This document shows, piece after piece, positions 25,310 to 33,775 of a stretch of DNA of 64,000 nucleotides. The stretch is from Phycisphaerae bacterium (GTDB taxonomy: Bacteria > Planctomycetota > Phycisphaerae > JAJVII01). Positions within the stretch are counted from its first letter, which is position 1, and each line of letters opens with the position of its first letter. The stretch lies in the NCBI GenBank assembly GCA_022072085.1, contig JAJVII010000025.1:18811-82810 (forward strand). The letters are read 5' to 3'. Both the position numbers and the translations under genes were made by a program. The notes under the pieces were generated by a model, which was not told the origin of the DNA, made no database searches, and saw nothing but the letters and a program-made list of their open reading frames with translations.

Positions 25310-26572
25310 TCAGGCTGGCCCCTGCGGCGATGTGGCGAAGGCCATCAGGCGGGCCATCAGGGCGTCCAACTCGCCGGCCTCGGGCTGGGCGGGCGCGAGG
25401 CGGCCCTCCAGGCGCAGCCGGGCCAGCGTCCGCAGCGCCTCGTGGTGGGCCTCGCAGTTGAGCAGGTTCCACGCGGCCGGCGCCGCTTTCTCCGCCGCCG
25501 CGTCGCCCTCGGCCGTGGCGATCCGCCGAAGGACGCGGAAGTATCGCTTCTCCGCCACCCGCACGCACTGCTGCTCCCACAGCCAATACAGGCGGGCGGA
25601 CTGCGCGGGGGCGTTCAGCGGCTGCGACAGGTCGTTCAGCAGCTCGACGAAGTCGGCCCGCGCCCGGCCGGCCAGCAGGTGCGCCCCGCCGCCGGCTGAC
25701 TTGCCGATCGGGTGGACCGCCAGCCCGGTCACGCCGGACCGCGCGACTCGCAGCGTCAGCAGGAAGCTGCTGTCGGTCTCCGGCTCCGGCTGCGGCCAGT
25801 CGAACAGGAAGTTGCCCAGCGAATAGGCGATCGGCCGGCCGCGATAGACCTCGATGCCCTGCGGCACGTGGGCGTGGTGGCAGACGACGGCGGCGGCGCC
25901 GGCGTCGATCAGCTCGCGGCAGCGCTGGCGCATCCGCGGCGAGGGGAAGAGCATCAGCTCGTTGCCCGCGTGCATGACGACCACGGCGAGGTCGGCTGAC
26001 GCAGCCGCCCGGCGGGTCAGGTCGCAGTTGGCGACCGGGTCCAGGCCGGCGGCCCCTGCCCCGTTGCGCATCCGCGAGAACTCGCCCTCGGCGATGTTCA
26101 CGACGGCGATGCGCAGGCCGCCCCGCTCCAGCAGGACCGGACCGGCTGGGTCGCCTCCGTCGCGGGCGTCGGACGCCCCGACGTGGGCGACGCCGGCTGC
26201 CTCCAGGGCGTCGATCGTCTCGACGAGCCCGGCTTGGCCCTGGTCCATGATGTGGTTGTTGGCCAGGCAGGCCAGGCCGACGCCAGCCGACGCCAGCGCC
26301 GCCGCGATGGCCGGGTCGCAGCGGAAGTTCGGCCCGTCCTTGCGGATCGGGGCGTTGGCGCGGCAGAGCGGCGACTCGATGTTGACCGCGGCCGCATCGG
26401 CGGACCGGAACAGCGCCAGCGTGTCGCCGAAGGCCGTCGCCACGTCGCCGCCGGCCAGCATCGGGTCCAGCCGCTCGATCGGGCAGAGGTCGCCTGCCAG
26501 CAGCAACTCGGCCGCCGGGGCGTCGTCGGCCAGCTTGAGTTCGCCGCGGGCGTCCAGCAGTCGCTCAGCCAT
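25310..26572 (-). CDS. CapA/PgsA-like poly-gamma-glutamate biosynthesis family protein
   Basis: The protein has 420 residues from the ATG at 26572, which overlaps the upstream gene's stop by eight bases (ATGGCTGA). It has the PGA_cap metallophosphoesterase-like fold: LLLAGDLCP, VNIESPL, LANNHIMDQG, VVVMHAGNE and CHHAHVPQGIE followed by AYSLGNFLFDW, which hold the metal-binding Asp, Asn and His residues. Members are linked to capsule or poly-glutamate synthesis, often with a membrane anchor; no anchor is visible here. A tail of about 130 residues after the domain has no recognisable motif. No capB/capC genes are nearby. Confidence 0.85.
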   Translation of the reverse strand: MAERLLDARGELKLADDAPAAELLLAGDLCPIERLDPMLAGGDVATAFGDTLALFRSADAAAVNIESPLCRANAPIRKDGPNFRCDPAIAAALASAGVGLACLANNHIMDQGQAGLVETIDALEAAGVAHVGASDARDGGDPAGPVLLERGGLRIAVVNIAEGEFSRMRNGAGAAGLDPVANCDLTRRAAASADLAVVVMHAGNELMLFPSPRMRQRCRELIDAGAAAVVCHHAHVPQGIEVYRGRPIAYSLGNFLFDWPQPEPETDSSFLLTLRVARSGVTGLAVHPIGKSAGGGAHLLAGRARADFVELLNDLSQPLNAPAQSARLYWLWEQQCVRVAEKRYFRVLRRIATAEGDAAAEKAAPAAWNLLNCEAHHEALRTLARLRLEGRLAPAQPEAGELDALMARLMAFATSPQGPA

Positions 26573-26942
26573 AGCCCAGGTTCTCCAGGTCGTCCTCGTC
26601 CAGGCCGAAGAAGTGGCCGATCTCGTGCAGCACGGTCTTGCGAATCTGCTCGACGGCCTCGTCGGCGTCGCCGCAGGCCCGCTCGATGGATCGCTGGTAG
26701 ATGACGATGCGGTCGGGCCACGCCCACGGCGCCTCAACGTTCCGCTCGGTCAGCGGCACGCCGCGATAGAGCCCGAAGAGTTCGTAGGGGCTGTCCAGTT
26801 CCATCTCGCGGCAGGTTTCCTCGTCCGGCAGCGGCTGGATGTCGATCGCGACGTTCTCCATGCGGTCGCGGAACGCCTGCGGCAGCGAGTCGATCGCCCG
26901 CTGGACCAGCCCGGCGAACGTCTCGTCGTCGAATCGGACCAT
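26565..26942 (-). CDS. Small zinc metallopeptidase (MMP-like, COG3824 type)
   Basis: The 125-residue protein is a minimal zincin with HEIGH at 106-110 and Asp115 after it. The length and the phrase TVLHEIGHFFGLDEDDL fit the MMP-like family of small predicted metallopeptidases. Substrate is unknown. No signal peptide is seen. It is translated just before, and overlaps, the CapA-like gene, suggesting coupling. Many homologues sit in single-gene context, so a functional link to CapA is only an inference. Confidence 0.85.
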   Translation of the reverse strand: MVRFDDETFAGLVQRAIDSLPQAFRDRMENVAIDIQPLPDEETCREMELDSPYELFGLYRGVPLTERNVEAPWAWPDRIVIYQRSIERACGDADEAVEQIRKTVLHEIGHFFGLDEDDLENLGYG

Positions 26943-27068
26943 GCCGGCTCTCCCGCCCCGGCACGCCGCGTCCTTGCCGCCCGCGCCGGGCGGTCTTAGA
27001 ATAGCTGCTGACATCGCCATTGACCAGCCGACGTCCGCCCGGACGCGGGCCTCTTTCGAGGTGGACCG

Positions 27069-28103
27069 ATGAATCCAGGACATTCCCGCCGATTCGCGCC
27101 GGCCCTGCTGGCGGCCCTGACGATCGCCCTTCCCCTGCTGGCTGCCGGCGGCTGCACGCCGGCCCGCGGGGGCATCCTGCTGACAGCGGTGTCGGCTGAC
27201 CGGCATCTGACCGAGACCGTCCTGGCCCGCGACCCGGGCCTGTTCGTCAGCGACAGGGTCGTCGTCATCGACGTGGACGGCATGCTCATCAACAGCGAGG
27301 TGGGCGGGTTCATGTCGGCCAAGGAGAACCCCGTCGCCGCCTTCATCGAGAAGCTCGACAAGGCCGCCGACGACAGCCGCGTCAAGGCGGTGATCCTGAG
27401 GATCAACTCGCCGGGCGGCACGGTCGCGGCCAGCGACGTCATGCACCACGAGCTGCTGCGGTTCCGCAGCAAGCGCCCGGACGTGCGGGTCGTCGCGGCC
27501 ATCGAGGACATGGGCGCCAGCGGGGCCTACTACCTCGCGTGCGCCGCCGAGAAGATCTACATGCTGCCCAGCGGCATCGCCGGTTCGATCGGCGTGATCT
27601 TCCAGACCTTCAGCTTCGCCGGCTCGCTCAAGATGCTCGGCATCAAGGCCGAGGCCATCAAGAGCGGCACAAACAAGGACATGGCCAGCCCCCTGCACGA
27701 CCTGAGCGAACGCGAGCGGGCGTTGCTCCAGCAGATCATCGACGCCTACTACAGCCAGTTCCTCCAGGCGGTGCTGGACGGGCGGCCGGGCCTGACGCGC
27801 GAGAAGCTGCTTCCGCTGGCCGACGGGCGGATCTACGTCGGCGCCGAGGCCAAGGCCGTCGGCCTGGTCGACGACCTGCTCTACCGCGAGCAGGTGCTGG
27901 CCCGCGTGAAGAAGGACGCCGGGCTGGGCAGGACGATCCTGGTGACCTACGGCCGCCCGATGGACTACAAGGCCAACTACTATTCCCAAAGCAATCTGCC
28001 GGCGCCGCAAGCGGGGCCGACGATCAACCTGGTCAACATAGACATGGCCCGGCTGTTCACGCGAGGCCAGCCGCAGTTTCTCTATCTGTATACCGGCGAG
28101 TAG
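27069..28103 (+). CDS. sppA: S49-family signal peptide peptidase (SppA-like), lipoprotein
   Basis: The protein has 344 residues. The N-terminus has a signal peptide with lipobox LAAGGC, making Cys29 the lipid-modified residue and placing it in the periplasmic side of a membrane. The S49 core includes ILRINSPGGTV (110-120), the nucleophile Ser151 in DMGASGAYYLAC, and a lysine in AIKSGTNKDMASP (Lys198 or Lys203) as general base. The size matches the half-length SppA/SohB type rather than the double-length E. coli enzyme. It degrades leftover signal peptides or other membrane peptides. It is divergent from the metallopeptidase gene. Confidence 0.88.
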   Translation: MNPGHSRRFAPALLAALTIALPLLAAGGCTPARGGILLTAVSADRHLTETVLARDPGLFVSDRVVVIDVDGMLINSEVGGFMSAKENPVAAFIEKLDKAADDSRVKAVILRINSPGGTVAASDVMHHELLRFRSKRPDVRVVAAIEDMGASGAYYLACAAEKIYMLPSGIAGSIGVIFQTFSFAGSLKMLGIKAEAIKSGTNKDMASPLHDLSERERALLQQIIDAYYSQFLQAVLDGRPGLTREKLLPLADGRIYVGAEAKAVGLVDDLLYREQVLARVKKDAGLGRTILVTYGRPMDYKANYYSQSNLPAPQAGPTINLVNIDMARLFTRGQPQFLYLYTGE

Positions 28104-28187
28104 GCCGATGGTGAGGGTACGGCCTACGCCGGGCGGGCAGGCGGCGGCCAGGGGTTTCCGCCCGCAACGACAACGGAACACGACGCG

Positions 28188-29168
28188 ATGGCCATCCTGC
28201 TCAAGTGTCACCAGTGCCAGGAACAGCTTGAGGTCGACGACGCCTTCGCCGGCGGCATCTGCCGGTGCGTCCACTGCGGGGCCCTCTCCCACGTACCCCA
28301 CCAGCGCACCGAGCTGGACCGCAAGGGCCGACCCAAGACGCCGCCGCCGATGGCCAAGCCGGTCGTCGCCTCCGAAGCCGAACTGGACAAGATGCAGATC
28401 GTCGAAGCCAACCGCTTTGTCGCCGCCCAGAAGCGACGCGGACTGCTGGCCATTGCGATGATCGTCGTCGCCGTCGGGCTGGCCGTCATCCTCATTTGGC
28501 TGCTGCGACAGAACAAGCCCGAAGACGACGGAACGAAAGACAAGAACAAGAACTACAATCCGCCCGGCGCGGTGGTCGTGGAGCGCAAGTTCGCGAACCT
28601 GTGCGGGCTGACGCTGCCGGCCGGGCCGACGGCCTACCTGCTGGACACCGGACACGGGATCGGAATGAGCGGCGGCCTGGAGCTGACCTGGGCGAAGGTC
28701 GTCATCGAGATGTCGCTGGCCAGCCAGGGCGACGCCGCAGACAAGTGCAAATTCGTCGTCTCGACGTGGGAAGACCACAAGACGTTCATGGGCGAGAGCG
28801 TCGAGGCGCCCAAGACGTTCCCCGAGACGGGCCTGTCGGACTGCACCGAGGAGAACCGGAACGCCGTCGCCGACTGGCTGACGCCGATCCGCCCGGGCGA
28901 GAACACCTATCCCGCGCCGGCGGTCGAGCTGGCCCTGGCCCGCGGGGCGACGGTCATCGTGCTGATCGTCAAGAGCGACCTGACCGCGGAACAGGCCGAC
29001 GCCATCGGCAAGCTGACGGCCGGCAAGTCGGTCACGCTGCGGGCGGTGGCGTTCAGCCTGGAGAAGCCCGAGACGTTCGCGAACCTGGCCAAGGCCGTTG
29101 GCGGGGCCGAGAACGTTTCGACGGTGACCGTCGAGCAGCTCGAGAAGTGGCAGAAAGAGCCGCAGTAG
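28188..29168 (+). CDS. Zinc-ribbon and single-transmembrane protein of unknown function
   Basis: The 326-residue protein starts with a zinc ribbon (Cys7-x2-Cys10 and Cys27-x2-Cys30), then a charged linker, one membrane span at about 85-107, and an extracytoplasmic domain of about 200 residues. That domain begins YLLDTGHGIGMSG and has alternating strands and helices, with a resemblance to vWA-like or ExbD-companion planctomycete proteins, but no MIDAS DxSxS motif is visible. An N-terminal zinc ribbon before a single span is a build repeated in Planctomycetes. It lies 84 bp after sppA. Confidence 0.7.
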   Translation: MAILLKCHQCQEQLEVDDAFAGGICRCVHCGALSHVPHQRTELDRKGRPKTPPPMAKPVVASEAELDKMQIVEANRFVAAQKRRGLLAIAMIVVAVGLAVILIWLLRQNKPEDDGTKDKNKNYNPPGAVVVERKFANLCGLTLPAGPTAYLLDTGHGIGMSGGLELTWAKVVIEMSLASQGDAADKCKFVVSTWEDHKTFMGESVEAPKTFPETGLSDCTEENRNAVADWLTPIRPGENTYPAPAVELALARGATVIVLIVKSDLTAEQADAIGKLTAGKSVTLRAVAFSLEKPETFANLAKAVGGAENVSTVTVEQLEKWQKEPQ

Positions 29169-29333
29169 TCCGAAGAATTTCCCTGCTCGCGGGCGGCCTT
29201 GACAACCCGGCCGGCCGCGGGTAAACGTGAATTGAATCAGCCGGCGCCGCAGGAGGCGGCATCCGGCGGCTGCGATCGGCCGGGGCGCCGATCCGGCCAC
29301 CCCCTCACCGTTCACCCCAAAAGGAGATCCGTC

Positions 29334-29762
29334 ATGGCCCGCCGCGCTTCGATGTTCGTCACCGTACTCCTGGCCGCCGCAGGGATGCTGGCACTGGCCG
29401 GTTGCGAAAAGAAGCCTGCTCCCAAGCAGGATTATGTGATTCCCGAGCCCGCCGCCAACTCCAACGTCAACTCCAACCTGACCGGCGACGTGAGCAAGCT
29501 GCCCGAGGCGCCGGCGCAGGACCCCTATGCGGGCGGTTCGTCGGGCACGGTCATCGTCGATCCGCCGATTCAGACGGTCCAGCCCGTCCAGCCGCCGACG
29601 GCGACGGGGCCGCGCTATCACGTCGCCGCCAAGAAGGACACCTACTGGCACATGGCTCAGATTTACTACGGCGACGGCAAGCAGTGGACGCGGATCCAGG
29701 ACGCCAACCCGGCCATCCCGAAGGACAAGATCCCGGTCGGCGCCCGCATCCTGATTCCGTGA
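29334..29762 (+). CDS. LysM-domain lipoprotein
   Basis: The 142-residue protein starts at the ATG at 29334, with AAAAGGAG eight bases upstream, rather than at the upstream frame start. A lipoprotein signal ends at LALAGC (Cys23). A Pro/Asn-rich linker (about 35-85) leads to a C-terminal LysM-type module: YHVAAKKDTYWHMAQIYYGD, then WTRIQDANPAI and VGARILIP. LysM modules bind peptidoglycan or chitin chains, so it should tether to the cell wall from a membrane anchor. Small LysM lipoproteins of this shape are common in Planctomycetes. Confidence 0.85.
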   Translation: MARRASMFVTVLLAAAGMLALAGCEKKPAPKQDYVIPEPAANSNVNSNLTGDVSKLPEAPAQDPYAGGSSGTVIVDPPIQTVQPVQPPTATGPRYHVAAKKDTYWHMAQIYYGDGKQWTRIQDANPAIPKDKIPVGARILIP

Positions 29763-29796
29763 CGATCGGCTGATTTCTCTGGCAAGGCGCCATCGC

Positions 29797-29967
29797 ATGA
29801 GACGTGTCGCGAGTTGGATTCTGCTGGCGGTCTGCACCGCCGGTCTGGCATCAGCGGCCGGATGCCTCCAGGGCCCGCCGCCCGCTCACACGAATCGGCG
29901 TGAGATGACGTTCCCCGACGCCCTGCCGCTGGACGACGCGCCGACGACGCAGGCCGAATCGACCTGA
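29797..29967 (+). CDS. Small lipoprotein
   Basis: A 56-residue open frame begins MRRVASWILLAVCTAGL and has a lipobox ending SAAGC, after which only about 35 residues follow (Pro-rich, then acidic, ending QAEST). The ATG lies 34 bp after the LysM gene stop, without a strong SD. It resembles other tiny planctomycete lipoproteins; no function is assigned. Translational coupling with the LysM gene is possible. Confidence 0.6.
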   Translation: MRRVASWILLAVCTAGLASAAGCLQGPPPAHTNRREMTFPDALPLDDAPTTQAEST

Positions 29968-29992
29968 GCGCCGCCCTTCACGCGCAAACCCG

Positions 29993-30028
29993 AACCCCGG
30001 AGCCGCGGGCCCTGGGGTTCTTCCTCTT
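29993..30028. terminator. Hairpin between converging genes, likely Rho-independent terminator
   Basis: AACCCC pairs with GGGGTT (outer six bases) and GCC/GGC inside, followed by CTTCCTCTT on the plus strand. It lies between the small lipoprotein gene and trkA, which converge, so it could terminate the lipoprotein transcript. Confidence 0.55.
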
Positions 30029-30042
30029 GGCCGGATCGCCGC

Positions 30043-30729
30043 TCACTCCGTCGGCAGGCGGGCGATGTTCTCGTCGCTTCCGACGAGGATGAGGATGTCG
30101 TCGGGCTGGATGGGGGCGTCGGGGGCGGGCACGGTGATGATCTGCTGCCGCGTGCCCTGGCTGCCGGCCCCGCTGCTGACGGTGACCTGCCGCTTGATCG
30201 CGACGAGGTTCACGTGGAACTTCTTGCGAAGGTTCAGCTCAAGCAGGTTCTTGCGGACGAACGGCGGCGGGGCCTTCACCTCGACCAGGCTGTGGCTGTC
30301 GCCCAGCTCGATCTTGTGCATCAGGTGCGGCAGCGTGAGGCGGTTGGCCCAGTTGTCGGCCGACTCGGCCTCGGGAAAAATGAACCCGTCGGCGCCGATG
30401 CGCGAGAGGATCTGGCCCTGGATCTGGCTGCCCGCCCGGCTGAAGACCCGCGGCACGCCGATGGTCTTGAGCGTCGCGGTGGCCAGGGCGTTGGCCTCGA
30501 AGTCCTGGCCAATGCCGACGATCGCCACGTCGACCTTGTCCAGCCCCTGCGTGCGCAGGGCGTCGGGGTCGGTAGCGTCCAGACAGACCGCCAGCGTCAC
30601 CTGGTCGCGGGCCTGCTCGACCAGCTCGCGGTTGGCGTCGATGGCGATGACCTCCGCGCCCTTCTGGGCGAGGTTGACCGCCAGCCCCATCCCGAACCGG
30701 CCCAGTCCGATGACCGCGAAACGATCCAT
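30043..30729 (-). CDS. trkA: Trk/Ktr potassium uptake regulatory subunit (RCK domains)
   Basis: The 228-residue protein starts at the ATG at 30729, with AAGGAG six bases upstream. The N-terminal RCK_N/KTN domain has RFAVIGLGRFGMGLAVNLA (residues 3-21) with the GxGxxG fold and an acidic Asp at the end of strand 2 for nucleotide ribose. The C-terminal RCK_C domain ends PDDILILVGSDENIARL. It is a single-RCK KtrA-like subunit that gates the TrkH channel in response to ATP/ADP or NAD(H). It is downstream of trkH on the same strand, with a hairpin repeat in the spacer. Confidence 0.93.
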   Translation of the reverse strand: MDRFAVIGLGRFGMGLAVNLAQKGAEVIAIDANRELVEQARDQVTLAVCLDATDPDALRTQGLDKVDVAIVGIGQDFEANALATATLKTIGVPRVFSRAGSQIQGQILSRIGADGFIFPEAESADNWANRLTLPHLMHKIELGDSHSLVEVKAPPPFVRKNLLELNLRKKFHVNLVAIKRQVTVSSGAGSQGTRQQIITVPAPDAPIQPDDILILVGSDENIARLPTE

Positions 30730-30783
30730 GGTCTGCTCCTTCTGCCGCGAAGTCCAAGTGCTACCGGGAAAAACCAGGAGGAA

Positions 30784-30874
30784 CCACAGATGAACACAGA
30801 TGGACACAGATCATAAGGCCTTGTTCCATCTCACCCACCATCTCTCATCCGTGTTCATCTGTGTTGATCTGTGG
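30784..30874. repeat. ACAGATG-type inverted repeat
   Basis: CCACAGATGAACACAGATGG (30784-30803, continuing to 30812) and its imperfect inverse ending GTTGATCTGTGG (right arm 30846-30874) form a long hairpin with a 33-bp loop. It lies between trkH and trkA. The ACACAGATG unit is a dispersed repeat seen in many environmental bacterial genomes; that is background knowledge, not shown here. Confidence 0.7.
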
Positions 30875-30896
30875 CTACATTTGTCCGGTAGTCCTA

Positions 30897-32864
30897 ACCC
30901 AGCACGACGCCCTCGGCGGGCAACTCGTAGCGGGCCGGCTTGGCCCGGTGCATCATCGCCACCAGCAGCGTCAGCGGGCCGACGCGGCCGATGAACATCG
31001 CGACGATGATGACAAGCCGCCCCGGAACCGTCAAAGCCGACGTGATCCCCGTCGACAGACCCACCGTGCCGCAGGCGCTGGCCGACTCGAACAGTATCTG
31101 GACGAAGTCGAACCGGTTGGCCGACTCCGTCACCGACAGCACGAGCGCCACGGTGCATACCAGCCCCAGGTAGAGCAGCGCCAGCGTCGCGGCGCGCTTG
31201 AGTATCTCCGGGCCCAGCGTCCGGCGGAACCCTTCCACGCGCTCGCGCCCGCGCACCACCGACACCAGAGTAAGCAGCAGCACCGCGAACACGACCGTCT
31301 TCATGCCACCGGCCGTCGACGCCGGCGAGCCGCCCACGATCATGAGCATCGTCAGCAGGAAGTACGACCCCTGGCTCAGGTCGCCGTTCTGGTGGTTCAT
31401 GTTCACGCTGTTGAAGCCCGCCGTCCGCGACGTCACGCTCATGAACACCGCATTGGCCAGGCTCACCCCCGCCGACTGATAGCGCATCGCGTGCGGGTCC
31501 GCCTGCGTCGCCGCCTCGCGCTTCAGTTCCATCTCCGCCGGTCGCAGTTGCATTCGGCCGACCCGCTCCGTGTCAGCCGCCCGGCCGATGCCCGGGCTTT
31601 CCAGCAGCATCAGGCCCAGCGCCCCGACGCCGATCAGACCGGCCGACGTCGCCAGCACCAGCTTGGCGTGCAGCGGCAGCGGCCTGGCGAACCCCCGCGC
31701 CGGCCCGCGACGGACCAGCCGCCGCACGCGCGACGCAACCCACTCGTACAACGCCATCAGCACCGGGAACCCCAGCCCGCCCAACACGATCAGCGGGCCG
31801 ATCACCGCGTGGACCTGCCAGTAGCGGTGGTAGCGCACCAGCGAGTCGGGCGTCAGGCTGAACCCCGCGTTGCAGAACGCTGACACGGAGTGGAACAGCG
31901 CATAGAACGCCCGCCGCTCCACCGACCAGCCGAAGTCCGACCACATCGAATAGAGCAGGCAGGCCCCGATCGCCTCGATCAGGAACGTGGTCATGAAGAT
32001 GAACCGCACGATTCGGCCGACCTGGCCCACCGCCTGGCTGCTGGTCAGGTCCTTCATCAGGATGCTGTGCCGCAGCGTCAGGCGCTGGCCGAGCAGCACG
32101 GCGATGATCGTGCCGATGATCATGATGCCCAGCCCGCCGATCTGGATCAGCGAGAGGATCACCGCCTGGCCGAACATCGAGAAGCCGCTGACGTCCAGGT
32201 CGCCGGCTCGCAGGCGGGCCGGCGTGCCGGCGTCCTGGTCGGTGCCGGTCGCGCGGACCACCAGCCCGGTCACGCAGACGGCGCTGGTGCTCGTGAACAG
32301 GGCGTCGTACCAGAGCAGTTGCGGCGATTCGAGCGCCAGCGACCGCGGCAGCATCAGCGCCCCGCCGCCCAGCAGGATGATGATGAGGAAGCTGACGATC
32401 AGCAGCCGCGCCGGGTGCATGCCGCTGCGGGCGATCCGCTGATACAGCCGCACGGTCCGCGCCAGCAGGTTGGCAACGATGAACAGTTGCACCGCCCGCA
32501 CGACCAGCACGCGTCCGAACGCCCCGCGCGACAGCTCGGCGCCGCCGAACAGACCGGCCGCCCCGACCGCCAGCACGACCGTCGCCATCGTCGCCAGCAG
32601 AATCGCGTCGGCCCACCGCTGGCGCAGGTTGCGGCGGCGGCTCTCAGCAAGCAGGTACTGCCCCACGATGTCCAGCGTGAAGACGGCCGCCACCGCCAGT
32701 TCGCACAGCCGCAGGAAGAGCATCGGCAGCGGCGGCCTGTGGAAGCCGTACTCGAAGGAGAGGCTGACCAGCCCGGTCAGGCAGGCCCACGCCGTCGCCA
32801 GATCCAGCACCCAGGTGACGGATCGGACCAGCGATCGGGAATGATTCCGCGCCTGTCGGGCCAT
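30897..32864 (-). CDS. trkH: TrkH/KtrB potassium channel subunit with 4-TM N-terminal extension
   Basis: The protein has 656 residues. The TrkH core starts at about residue 150 (LLIVSFLIIILLGGGALMLP) and has four pore loops: TSTSAVCVTGL, HSVSAFCNAGF, SVTSRTAGFNS and ASACGTVGLS, each with the conserved filter glycine. Normal TrkH/KtrB is about 450-490 residues; this one has an extra N-terminal domain of roughly 150 residues with four membrane spans (about 15-37, 48-72, 84-106 and 115-138). The last carries several arginines (118, 123, 136, 139, 143), like a voltage-sensor S4. Potassium import with TrkA is the expected role. It follows hisI by 58 bp. Confidence 0.92.
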
Positions 32865-32922
32865 GGTTGCGCCTGTCGGTCAGCCGCGAGAGGCGATCGT
32901 CCGCGACGCCCCCGCCGCCGGG

Positions 32923-33321
32923 CTACTTCTTCTTGTAGATCTCGTTCGGGTCCGCCAGCCGCTGCTCGGTGGCCATCCACGCCCCGTCGGCGCCGGCGGC
33001 GCGGAAGAAGCAGGAGCGGTACCCCTCGTGGCAAGCCGCCCCGGTCTGGCGAGCCCGCACCAGCAGCGTGTCGCCGTCGCAGTCGACGTGGAGGGAGACG
33101 ACCTCCTGGACATGCCCGCTGCTCTCTCCCTTCATCCAGTATTTCTTTCGGCTGCGGCTCCAGAAGTGCGTCTTGCCCGTCCGCACGGTGTCGCGGATGG
33201 AGTCAGCGTTCATCCACGCCATCATGAGCACCTGGCCGTTCTCGGCGTCCTGCACGATCGCCGGGACGAGCCCCTGCTCATTGAACTTGATCTGTCCGAT
33301 CGCCTCTTCGCTCAGCTTCAT
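32923..33321 (-). CDS. hisI: Phosphoribosyl-AMP cyclohydrolase
   Basis: The 132-residue stand-alone enzyme catalyses the third step of histidine synthesis, hydrolysing phosphoribosyl-AMP. It has the family hallmarks VLMMAWMN (31-38), [19 protein letters not shown] (51-69), the metal ligands DCDGD (79-83), and [11 protein letters not shown]. It lacks the HisE pyrophosphohydrolase domain often fused to it. It lies upstream of trkH on the same strand, with no other his genes in the window. Confidence 0.95.
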   Translation of the reverse strand: MKLSEEAIGQIKFNEQGLVPAIVQDAENGQVLMMAWMNADSIRDTVRTGKTHFWSRSRKKYWMKGESSGHVQEVVSLHVDCDGDTLLVRARQTGAACHEGYRSCFFRAAGADGAWMATEQRLADPNEIYKKK

Positions 33322-33775
33322 CGAATACCCTCGCGCGAAATCCTCCCCGATTCAGCGAAGCGTATCCCATCCCCGCGGGGCGATCAATCCCATTTCGCGC
33401 GTCGGAGGAACACGGATTGCACGGGGAAGAACGATCACACGGCAGGAAGGGGGAAAGGTAAGAAGAGGGAACCGCCAGGAGCGCCGAGGGGGAAACATTC
33501 TCGCGGCATCCCGACCCGACGGGATCGACCGGATCACAGAATGCGTTTGGCCGGGAGCCAAGGGGTCTGGCCCGCAAAGGGCAAACCAGTCCCCGTACGC
33601 GATCTTCTCCCTCTCCCTCGCTCGCGAGGGAGAGGGTTGGGGTGAGGGTGTCTTGATTCCGCATTCCGCATTCTGCACTCGGAACTGGAAACTTGCCACT
33701 CGAAACTCGGCATTCCAGCGGGGGAGAGGGGGACCGGTCCCTTTTTCGCGAAGACGCGAAGAGCGGACCAGTCCC
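33322..33775. other. Non-coding repeat-rich spacer between hisI and recG
   Basis: No gene is supported in these 454 bp. The stretch holds a CTCTCCCTCGC/GCGAGGGAGAG hairpin, a run of related short repeats (TTCCGCATTCCGCATTCTGC and neighbours near 33657-33720), and near recG the palindromic GGGGGACCGGTCCC (about 33731-33745). It appears to be a landing zone for small non-coding repeats. Confidence 0.6.
33611..33634. repeat. GCGAGGGAGAG hairpin repeat
   Basis: The arms CTCTCCCTCGC (33611-33621) and GCGAGGGAGAG (33624-33634) are perfectly inverted with a 2-base loop and are followed by GGTTGGGGTGAGGG. This REP-like element is familiar from many GC-rich environmental genomes. Confidence 0.7.

Noticed and set aside
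26565..29837. Long minus-strand open frame of more than 1000 codons
   Set aside because: Only its last 125 codons (the metallopeptidase) look like protein; the rest is opposite sppA, the zinc-ribbon gene and LysM gene, and has the Val/Gly/Asp-rich bias typical of antisense shadows in GC-rich DNA.
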